Source: Nitrospiraceae bacterium (GTDB lineage: Bacteria > Nitrospirota > UBA9217). Taken from it: DNA of 5,233 nucleotides. Shown here one piece after another: positions 1-4,631 of this stretch (position 1 is its first letter; each line of letters opens with the position of its first letter). Below the pieces are notes generated by a model, which was given only the letters and a program-made list of their open reading frames with translations, did not search any database and had not been told where the DNA came from. Position numbers and translations under genes: made by a program. The stretch is from positions 1 to 5,233 of the forward strand of contig DMKB01000343.1 in NCBI GenBank assembly GCA_003454665.1. The letters run 5' to 3'.

Positions 1-1
1 G

Positions 2-430
2 ACGGACCTTTCCCTTCTCGGGGAGCGGAGCGTGTTCATCGATTGCGACGTAATCGAGGCAGACGGCGGCACGCGCACTGCGTCGATTACCGGCGCCTAC
101 ATCGCACTCGTCGAGGCGCTGCTTGAGGTAAAGAAACAAGGTTTGCTTGGTCGCGTGCCCGTCAACGACTTTCTCGCCGCAGTGAGTGTCGGGGTCGTCG
201 ACGGAAAGAGTGTGCTCGATTTATGCTATGCCGAAGATTCGAAGGCAGACGTGGACATGAATATGGTGATGACCGGCTCCGGGAAGATCGTGGAGGTGCA
301 GGGCACAGCAGAGGGTGAACCCTTCTCCCGAGAAAATCTGGACGAGTTGCTCATGCTCGGCGAGAAAGGCATCCTGTCGCTGATCAAGAAGCAGAACACG
401 ATGCTGGCGTGGGAACCGGAAAAAGTGTAA
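2..430 (+). CDS. rph: Ribonuclease PH, C-terminal 142 residues (5' end outside window)
   Basis: RNase PH is a phosphate-dependent 3'-to-5' exoribonuclease that trims the 3' ends of tRNA precursors in the cytoplasm; the active form is a ring-shaped hexamer. The visible frame opens at base 2 with TDLSLLGERS and continues through the family signature DCDVIEADGGTRTASITGA. The catalytic-site segment EDSKADVDMN, with its conserved acidic residues, and the following QGTAEGEPFSRENLDELL stretch are intact. The family is about 240 residues long, so roughly 60% of the gene is here and it ends normally at TAA. A GTG at 32 is only an internal valine codon, not a start, because homology begins upstream of it. 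In many bacteria rph is followed by the ITP/XTP pyrophosphatase gene rdgB, but that gene is not next here. Family assignment is very secure. Confidence 0.97.
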   Translation, partial: TDLSLLGERSVFIDCDVIEADGGTRTASITGAYIALVEALLEVKKQGLLGRVPVNDFLAAVSVGVVDGKSVLDLCYAEDSKADVDMNMVMTGSGKIVEVQGTAEGEPFSRENLDELLMLGEKGILSLIKKQNTMLAWEPEKV

Positions 431-641
431 CGGGAACCGTCATTCATTGTTCATTCGAAGTTCTTCACCTCTCAGCGTTGCGTCGGTTATCGGCGTGTAC
501 GTCGCCCGCAGACTTCACGGGTTTATTCTAGGCAGATATATAACCACTGTTTCAGGATTGCTCTTCGTGCTCCTCGGCGCCGCAACCCTTATCGTGCGAT
601 ACGAGCGTCGTTTTTCCGCCTCAAGGGCAATCTATTTTTAC

Positions 642-668
642 TTGACAAACAGTCTGCATTGTTATAAA
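642..668 (+). promoter_or_regulatory. Sigma70-type promoter of the rhodanese selenoprotein gene
   Basis: A perfect -35 hexamer TTGACA lies at 642-647. TATAAA follows at 663-668, a spacer of 15 bp; a 17-bp spacer would give the weaker TAAAAC at 665-670. The surrounding DNA is clearly more AT-rich than the genes. Transcription would start near 672-677, giving a leader of about 30 nt ahead of the ATG at 706. Confidence 0.65.
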
Positions 669-685
669 ACTAAACAGCTGTTTTA
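665..685. promoter_or_regulatory. Palindrome over the predicted transcription start (possible operator)
   Basis: A perfect 12-bp palindrome AAACAG/CTGTTT lies at 672-683. It is nested in a wider inverted repeat, TAAAAC at 665-670 and GTTTTA at 680-685, with a 9-bp spacer. It lies on the -10 region and predicted start site, the usual place for a repressor operator. The protein that binds is unknown; the IclR product encoded downstream is one candidate, because TAAAAC recurs upstream of its own gene. Confidence 0.4.
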
Positions 686-705
686 AAACCAACAAGGTGA
701 ACATT

Positions 706-1113
706 ATGCATAGAGCAACGTTTATCATACTTTGGTCCACTGTTATGCTGTTTCTTGCATCCATAACAGCGGCGCAGGCTCTGTTTATCAACGCAGAGAC
801 AGTGAAGGCCTGGCAGGAGGGAAAGAGAGACGTCCTCCTTATCGATGTTCGGCTTCCCGATGAGTATGCAGCGGCGCATATTCCCGGGGCCGTCAATATT
901 TCTGCTCAGCGAATGGTGATAGAGAAGAAAAAACTGCCGAAAAGCAAGGCTACTCCGATTATTTTTTATTGCCGGGGACCCGGCTGAACGTTGAGTCAGG
1001 ATGCCGCGGGCGCGGCACTCAAGATGGGGTATACCTATCTCATGATTTTCCAGGGCGGCCTGCCCGAATGGACAGGGAAAAGCTTTCCCGTGAAGCGAGG
1101 GGCGCGCCCCTAG
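706..1113 (+). CDS. Exported rhodanese-like selenoprotein, UGA at 985-987 read as Sec94
   Basis: Predicted 135-residue single-domain rhodanese. The ATG at 706 is chosen over the GTG at 697 because AAGGTGA (694-700) is a good Shine-Dalgarno 5 nt before it. Residues 1-25 form a signal peptide (hydrophobic core, then TAAQA with likely cleavage after Ala25), so the mature protein should be periplasmic or secreted. Rhodanese hallmarks follow: LLIDVRLPDEY (44-54), HIPGAVNIS (58-66), IIFYCRGPG (85-93). A TGA at 985-987 then interrupts the frame, but the same frame continues with TLSQDAAGAALKMGYTY and FQGGLPEW, the C-terminal rhodanese elements, to TAG at 1111. The UGA falls at the second Cys of the CX4C loop seen in many homologues (FYCxGPxC), giving C89-X4-U94. 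A SECIS-like hairpin follows directly. Ordinary gene calling would stop at 987 and lose 42 residues. Alternatives are a nonsense mutation of a Cys codon or a sequencing error; unbroken coding after the UGA plus the hairpin argue against both. Confidence 0.85.
988..1022 (+). promoter_or_regulatory. Bacterial SECIS-like hairpin immediately after the in-frame UGA
   Basis: The mRNA can fold into a lower 5-bp stem, TTGAG (991-995) with CTCAA (1018-1022). A one-sided 5' bulge TCAGGA (996-1001) follows, then an upper 6-bp GC-rich stem, TGCCGC (1002-1007) with GCGGCA (1012-1017), closed by the loop GGGC (1008-1011). All stem pairs are Watson-Crick. The apical loop starts with GG and begins 20 nt after the UGA. 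Known bacterial SECIS elements are hairpins inside the coding region just after the UGA, with a G in the first two loop positions and a 5'-side bulge; they recruit SelB. The element lies within codons for LSQDAAGAALK, so it must satisfy both RNA fold and protein. Confidence 0.8.
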
Positions 1114-1141
1114 GGAAAAGAGGGGCGGTCGCATTTTCTTT
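1098..1141 (+). terminator. Possible weak terminator with alternative hairpins at the end of the selenoprotein gene
   Basis: AGGGGCG occurs twice, at 1098-1104 and 1121-1127, on either side of its complement CGCCCCT at 1105-1111. The complement can pair with either copy: the upstream choice is a perfect 14-bp palindrome, the downstream choice a 7-bp stem with a 9-nt loop. After the second hairpin a T-rich tract (ATTTTCTTT, 1133-1141) begins after a gap of about 5 nt, so it is a poor but possible intrinsic terminator. The TAG stop codon lies inside the shared arm. Confidence 0.35.
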
Positions 1142-1186
1142 GCATCGGGAAGGGTGGAGGGTACAAAAAGGGATGTCCAGCCCGTT

Positions 1187-1210
1187 GTAAAACGACTTCA
1201 TACGTTTCAC
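1187..1210. promoter_or_regulatory. Inverted repeat upstream of iclR gene (candidate autoregulatory operator)
   Basis: GTAAAACG (1187-1194) and CGTTTCAC (1203-1210) are inverted copies matching at 7 of 8 positions, separated by the 8-bp ACTTCATA. The repeat lies 30 bp before the IclR start codon. IclR-family proteins commonly bind short palindromes in front of their own and neighbouring genes. I could not identify convincing -35/-10 boxes here, so the promoter itself is not annotated. Confidence 0.4.
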
Positions 1211-1240
1211 GCCGTGTGTTGATAGATAAGGAGTTTCGCA

Positions 1241-2038
1241 ATGAAGAGAGAGAAAGTCAATTATATGATCAAGTCGGTTTCCCATGCCCTCGACATTCTC
1301 GAATCGTTTACGAAAACGGAGGACGAACTCGGCGTGACAGAGCTGTCAAAGAGGCTGGACCTTCATAAAAACAATGTATTCCGGCTGCTCGCCACGCTGG
1401 AGCACCGCGGGTACATTGAGCAGAACTCGTCTTCCGAGAATTACCGTCTTGGTCCGAAGACGCTGCAGATCGGTTCCATCTTTATCGAGCAGCGTGAGTG
1501 CCGTCGTCAAGCGCGCCCCATTCTTGAGCGTCTCATGGCTGAATCGGGAGAGACGGCCGTCGTTGCGGTCCTCCGGGCGAACAAGGTCATCTACATGGAC
1601 AGCGTGGAGACCGACAAGACCGTGCGCGCCGTTTCGCGCATAGGAGAGATGCTTCCCGCTCACTGTACCGCAGTGGGCAAAGCGCAGCTCTCGACCCTGT
1701 CCCAGGCGGATTTCGACCGATTGTATCCGGACAACGACCTGCCGGGGCTGACCGAAAAAAGCATACCGAAACGGGAAGCATTATTTGCTGAACTCAAGTC
1801 GGTTGTCGAAAAGGGGTACGCCTTCGAGGACGAAGAATGCGCCCTGGAAGTCAGGGGGATTGCGGTGCCGGTGAAGGATTTTTCGAAGAACGTCATCGCC
1901 GCCGTCGGCATCGTGGCCCCGGTAAGCCGGCTGACGGACGACAAGCTCAATAAGGGGAAAATCCTTTCCCTGCTGAAGGAATCAGGAAAAACGCTTTCTG
2001 ACGCCCTGGGATTCAGCGCCTCGTCCGTTCGTACCTGA
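1241..2038 (+). CDS. IclR-family transcriptional regulator
   Basis: A complete 265-residue IclR-type regulator, the usual family length. The N-terminal winged helix-turn-helix spans about residues 10-70: SVSHALDILESF (12-23) is the family's typical opening, LGVTELSKRLDLHKNNVFRL contains the recognition helix, and ENYRLG (66-71) is the wing. The effector-binding domain covers about 85-255, with HCTAVGKA (141-148), GYAFEDEEC (192-200) and VRGIAVPV (204-211), all conserved landmarks. The ATG at 1241 is supported by AAGGAG at 1228-1233, 7 nt upstream; a second in-frame ATG at 1265 has only a weak ribosome site. These proteins act as cytoplasmic dimers or tetramers sensing small, often carboxylic or aromatic, metabolites. 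The ligand cannot be read from the sequence. Its nearest same-strand neighbour is the rhodanese selenoprotein, a plausible target along with itself. Confidence 0.95.
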   Translation: MKREKVNYMIKSVSHALDILESFTKTEDELGVTELSKRLDLHKNNVFRLLATLEHRGYIEQNSSSENYRLGPKTLQIGSIFIEQRECRRQARPILERLMAESGETAVVAVLRANKVIYMDSVETDKTVRAVSRIGEMLPAHCTAVGKAQLSTLSQADFDRLYPDNDLPGLTEKSIPKREALFAELKSVVEKGYAFEDEECALEVRGIAVPVKDFSKNVIAAVGIVAPVSRLTDDKLNKGKILSLLKESGKTLSDALGFSASSVRT

Positions 2039-2070
2039 TCCGGACAGATACGGGAACAAATGCTTTTTCA

Positions 2071-2270
2071 CCACGAAGGACACGATGGCCACAGGCCACA
2101 CTGAGGGCACGAAGTTTTAAATCTAAAAATCAGAAAAACCTTTTCTCTCGCAAAGCCGCAAAGTCGCAAAGAAAAGCAGGGCTTGTGGGTGAAAAAAGTG
2201 GCCCCTCGTTTGCGCCTTGATGAAAAATCCCGGGGTTTGATTATCTTCGTGGTCTTCGTGCCCTTCGTGG
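2071..2270. repeat. Intergenic inverted-repeat element with CACGAAG-type arms
   Basis: The gap between the iclR gene and the YARHG gene (2039-2431) has no credible coding. It is bounded by two long inverted arms, 2071-2092 and 2249-2270. They pair at 19 of 22 positions by Watson-Crick plus one G-T, and both contain the CCACGAAGG / CCTTCGTGG motif; a further GGCACGAAG is at 2106-2114. The arms are about 155 bp apart. Degenerate repeats of the CACGAAG unit, facing each other between genes, are something I recall from Desulfobacterota and Nitrospirota genomes. The element has no transposase; it could be a MITE-like or REP-like dispersed repeat or a large transcript fold-back. Confidence 0.5.
2148..2171 (+). 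repeat. Three tandem 8-bp units YCGCAAAG
   Basis: TCGCAAAG, CCGCAAAG and TCGCAAAG follow each other without a gap, differing only in the first base. They sit inside the larger inverted-repeat element; a single inverted TTTGCG is found at 2209-2214. Period 8 is not a codon multiple, consistent with non-coding repeat DNA. No function can be read from it. Confidence 0.6.
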
Positions 2271-2414
2271 TTCAAAAGGTGTTGCCAGCGCCTACATAAA
2301 GGTTTTGATGTGAGAGTCGTAAGCGCCTCACGCGGTTATCAGTTCTGAAAAGCTCATTCATGAAGTTGCAGTACTCTCGTGTTCACGGAGAACTACACCG
2401 GATGATCCCGGGAA

Positions 2415-2422
2415 AAAGGAGG
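2415..2422 (+). promoter_or_regulatory. Strong Shine-Dalgarno deciding the YARHG gene start
   Basis: AAAGGAGG lies 9 nt before the ATG at 2432. The upstream in-frame ATG at 2360 has no such site and would add 24 residues in front of a clear signal peptide, so 2432 is taken as the start. Confidence 0.85.
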
Positions 2423-2431
2423 ATGATATCA

Positions 2432-3661
2432 ATGAAAAAATATGTCGTTCCTGTTCTTCTGTTCCTCTGCTTCGCGGTTCCCGGCGCGGAAGGCGCCGGC
2501 AAGTGGAACTTGAAAAAGAATGTGCAGCGTCTTGAAGGGGTTTCCCCGGACTATAAGAAGGGGAAGGACATTGATGCCAAGTTTTTGAACGTCCTTAAGC
2601 TGACGGAGAGAACCAAGAAACAAAATGAAATATATACAGAATCCAAACGGATTGCCTCGACCCCGGCGCTGGCGAAGAGCAAGTACATGGATTCGTTCGT
2701 CTATTATATGCTGGTAAAGTCGCTGGGCGAGCAAAAAAAGGGCACGAAGGAAATAGATTTCTGGCTGGACAAGCTGAAAGAGTACGATGACAGCCATTTG
2801 CTGTTTCCGGCCTATCTCATCCGGCTCCGGAGGTTGCCGGAGAACTCACGCGAGGCGCGCAGTGATATCCAGCATGTTGTTGAATGGCTCAAGACAAAAA
2901 AGCCGAAGTTTAAACTCCACGCGCCGGAATATTCGGGGAACGTCCTGTTCGGGTATAAGCCGAGATCGAATTATGCCGAGGGGAACCGCCCGACGCTCTA
3001 TTTTCTCGGCGATTATATGCGCGCAATCACTCCTCCCCCCGGGTTTCAGGAAGATGAAACGTACCTGTCTCTTCTCAGCCGTATCAGGAAAGGACGGGAA
3101 GATATTCTGGAGGAAATGATATCCCTCTACGGCACCAGGAAGTCAACTCGCGAGAAGAGGGCCGAGCTGTATTATGAGCGAGCCATGCTCAGATATCAGG
3201 CGAAAGACCTCAAGGAATCGCACAAGCTTCTGAAGACAGCCGCGTTTCTTGACAAGAAGAACGTCAAGATAAAGGAACAGCGGGACAAAGTCGAACTGGA
3301 GATGACGTATCAGGGGCTGTCCCCGTCTGAAGAGGGCCCGGGCGAAGGAGCCGAGCCGGCAGGGCGGGATACGGGAACAGGAATCCCGAAGCATTTGGAT
3401 TCGGTCGACGGGCATTTGACGCCCGTTGACCGGATGATCACGACGGCGGAGCTCCTGGGGCGGAGCAAGGGAGAGCTCAGGGTCATGCGGAACGAGATAT
3501 ACGCGCGCCACGGAAGGGTGTTCAGCTCACCGGATCTTCAGGCATATTTTTCCCGGAAGCCCTGGTATAAAGAGAACCCGGCCTATTCCGACAGCCTGCT
3601 GAGTGAGATCGATAAAGAAAACGTCAAGATCATTCAGGAGCAAGCGAGACGTATACCGTAG
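2432..3661 (+). CDS. Exported protein with TPR-like segment and C-terminal YARHG domain
   Basis: A 409-residue protein of unknown function. Residues 1-21 are a signal peptide: MKKY, a hydrophobic run VVPVLLFLCFAV, then PGAEG with likely cleavage around 21-22. There is no proper lipobox although a Cys lies at 13. The mature N-terminal two thirds is rich in Lys and Glu and looks helical; residues about 243-286 (starting RAELYYERAMLRYQAKDL) resemble a tetratricopeptide-type repeat. A Glu/Gly/Pro-rich linker at about 295-320 leads to the C-terminal YARHG domain: LRVMRNEIYARHGRVFSS has the name motif at 357-361, followed by LQAYFSRKPWYKEN. YARHG is found on extracytoplasmic proteins; its role is poorly known and it has been suggested to act at the cell wall or in binding. 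The gene appears monocistronic, with no clear promoter seen. Confidence 0.9.
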   Translation: MKKYVVPVLLFLCFAVPGAEGAGKWNLKKNVQRLEGVSPDYKKGKDIDAKFLNVLKLTERTKKQNEIYTESKRIASTPALAKSKYMDSFVYYMLVKSLGEQKKGTKEIDFWLDKLKEYDDSHLLFPAYLIRLRRLPENSREARSDIQHVVEWLKTKKPKFKLHAPEYSGNVLFGYKPRSNYAEGNRPTLYFLGDYMRAITPPPGFQEDETYLSLLSRIRKGREDILEEMISLYGTRKSTREKRAELYYERAMLRYQAKDLKESHKLLKTAAFLDKKNVKIKEQRDKVELEMTYQGLSPSEEGPGEGAEPAGRDTGTGIPKHLDSVDGHLTPVDRMITTAELLGRSKGELRVMRNEIYARHGRVFSSPDLQAYFSRKPWYKENPAYSDSLLSEIDKENVKIIQEQARRIP

Positions 3662-3695
3662 GGCTGAGTTGTATTCACGATATTCCGATGGTTGA

Positions 3696-3725
3696 TTGAC
3701 ACTTCTGAATACAGTGTGCTATTAT
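3696..3725 (+). promoter_or_regulatory. Strong extended -10 promoter of larE
   Basis: TTGACA at 3696-3701 is a perfect -35 box. TATTAT at 3720-3725 is a good -10 box with an 18-bp spacer and a TGC extension (3717-3719). The start of transcription, about 7 nt beyond, falls at 3732-3733, on the ATG of larE. An imperfect inverted repeat, ACACT (3699-3703) and AGTGT (3713-3717), lies between the boxes and could be a regulator site. Confidence 0.7.
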
Positions 3726-3732
3726 CAAAAAA

Positions 3733-4557
3733 ATGGTGATTGAACACAAATGGGACCGTCTCAGAGAACTGCTCCGCGGAATGGACGGCGCCGTACTTGC
3801 ATACTCCGGGGGCGTGGACAGCTCCCTTCTTCTCAAGGCCGCATCAGAGACCCGAGGACTTCATTGTATCGCCGTTACCGCTGTTTCTGAAACCTATCCT
3901 GAAGTCGAGCTGTATCCTGCGCAGGAATTTGCCCGAACGCTGGGTGTAATGCACCGCATCCTCCCGACCGAAGAACTCAGCTCGGACGCATTCATACGGA
4001 ATGACCCCGACCGGTGTTACTACTGCAAAAAGGAGTTGTTCGGAAAGCTCAGACAGATCGCAGACGAGGCCGGTATCCCGTTCCTTCTCGACGGCTCGAA
4101 TGTGGATGACCTGGCAGATCACCGCCCCGGCATGACGGCGGCACGGGAATATTCCGTCAGAAGCCCGCTCATTGAGGCTCAGTTTACCAAATCGGAGATC
4201 CGGGAACTTGCTCACCGCCTGAAGCTGCCCATGTGGGACAAACCGTCACTCGCCTGCCTTTCTTCCCGCATCCCCTACGGGACAAGGATCACCTCCGACG
4301 TACTCAAGAAGATACAATCGGCTGAAAACCATCTGCGGGGCCTTGGTTTTCATCAGGTGCGGGTGCGCCATCATGGGGAGACGGCGAGGATAGAAGTGGA
4401 TCGTGATGAATTCTGGAGAGTGCTGAGCGAGGACCATTCCCGAAAAATTACGACATTCCTGAAGGAGCTCGGGTATACCTATGTCTGCCTGGACCTTGCA
4501 GGATATCGGACCGGGAGTATGAATGAGGGTGTAACGCGATCGCGGAATGCGGTATAA
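3733..4557 (+). CDS. larE: LarE-type ATP-dependent sulfur transferase, three-cysteine form
   Basis: LarE is a PP-loop ATP pyrophosphatase that puts sulfur on pyridinium-3,5-biscarboxylic acid mononucleotide while making the nickel-pincer cofactor of lactate racemase and related enzymes. This 274-residue protein has the full family length. The PP-loop SGGVDSS is at residues 25-31; further landmarks are DRCYYCKKELF (93-103), LLDGSNVDDLADHRPG (118-133) and KPSLACLSSRIPYG (170-183). Cys95, Cys98 and Cys175 match the three cysteines that bind a [4Fe-4S] cluster in the Thermotoga-type enzyme, which can carry extra sulfide, unlike the Lactobacillus enzyme that sacrifices a single Cys. The start at 3733 gives the normal distance to the PP-loop, but no Shine-Dalgarno is present and the promoter ends 7 nt before the ATG, so translation is probably leaderless. 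No larA, larB or larC is visible here. Confidence 0.93.
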   Translation: MVIEHKWDRLRELLRGMDGAVLAYSGGVDSSLLLKAASETRGLHCIAVTAVSETYPEVELYPAQEFARTLGVMHRILPTEELSSDAFIRNDPDRCYYCKKELFGKLRQIADEAGIPFLLDGSNVDDLADHRPGMTAAREYSVRSPLIEAQFTKSEIRELAHRLKLPMWDKPSLACLSSRIPYGTRITSDVLKKIQSAENHLRGLGFHQVRVRHHGETARIEVDRDEFWRVLSEDHSRKITTFLKELGYTYVCLDLAGYRTGSMNEGVTRSRNAV

Positions 4558-4618
4558 AGAATCGTGAGCCATGCCCGGGCACACATCACCAGGAAGGGCA
4601 GCGCGCTTGCCTTGGTCA

Positions 4619-4625
4619 AAGGGAG
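4619..4625 (+). promoter_or_regulatory. Shine-Dalgarno of purD
   Basis: AAGGGAG lies 6 nt before the ATG at 4632 and fixes the purD start. The 74-nt gap after larE contains the 10-bp palindrome TGCCCGGGCA (4572-4581) but no T-run terminator, so read-through from larE is possible. Confidence 0.75.
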
Positions 4626-4631
4626 TGAACC

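Larger units (their letters stand above)
447..686 (+). pseudogene. Doubtful small membrane-protein ORF or C-terminal remnant
   Basis: This 79-codon frame starts at TTG, has no Shine-Dalgarno sequence, and its end runs into the promoter of the next gene, so it is probably not an intact gene. Its middle part, from about SVASVIGVYVARR to SGLLFVLLGAATLIVRY (roughly bases 475-600), reads like the last transmembrane helices of a small transporter: a Gly-rich helix, a basic loop, then a hydrophobic helix with the pattern GLLFVLLG. That faintly resembles the C-terminus of TMEM165/GDT1 or LysE-type exporters, but this is memory-based pattern matching. The tail after about base 605 looks like non-coding AT-rich sequence. 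If there is homology, only the last part of an ancestral gene remains. It may equally be chance. Confidence 0.22.

Noticed and set aside
985..987. UGA as a simple inactivating nonsense mutation
   Set aside because: Not fully excluded, but the downstream frame is intact to a normal stop, the position is a family cysteine, and a SECIS-like hairpin follows; all three fit selenocysteine better.
670..1134. 154-codon reverse-strand ORF across the rhodanese
   Set aside because: It is antisense to a clear rhodanese, has no recognisable domain or ribosome site, and is open only because the plus-strand gene is constrained.
969..1190. Open frame shifted relative to the rhodanese, as if the gene were frameshifted after 985
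   Set aside because: The rhodanese C-terminal motifs are in the original frame, directly after the UGA. No frameshift is needed, and this frame encodes no rhodanese-like sequence.
1374..1643. Plus-strand Arg/Ser-rich ORF inside the iclR gene
   Set aside because: Out-of-frame shadow of a well-conserved regulator gene in GC-rich sequence.
2064..2280. CRISPR array or riboswitch in the iclR to YARHG gap
   Set aside because: Repeats are 8 bp tandem or a single inverted pair, not regularly spaced 25-40 bp repeats, and no known riboswitch core is recognisable.
2360..2431. 24-residue N-terminal extension of the YARHG protein from an upstream ATG
   Set aside because: It would precede a clear signal peptide and lacks a ribosome site, while AAAGGAGG stands in front of the ATG at 2432.
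3143..3511. Reverse-strand ORF opposite the YARHG gene
   Set aside because: Shadow frame with no family features; the plus strand carries the signal peptide and domain.
4594..4617. GC-rich hairpin (AAGGGCA / TGCCTT) between larE and purD as a terminator
   Set aside because: The stem has a bulge and no T-run follows; it lies right before the purD ribosome site, so it is not supported as a terminator.
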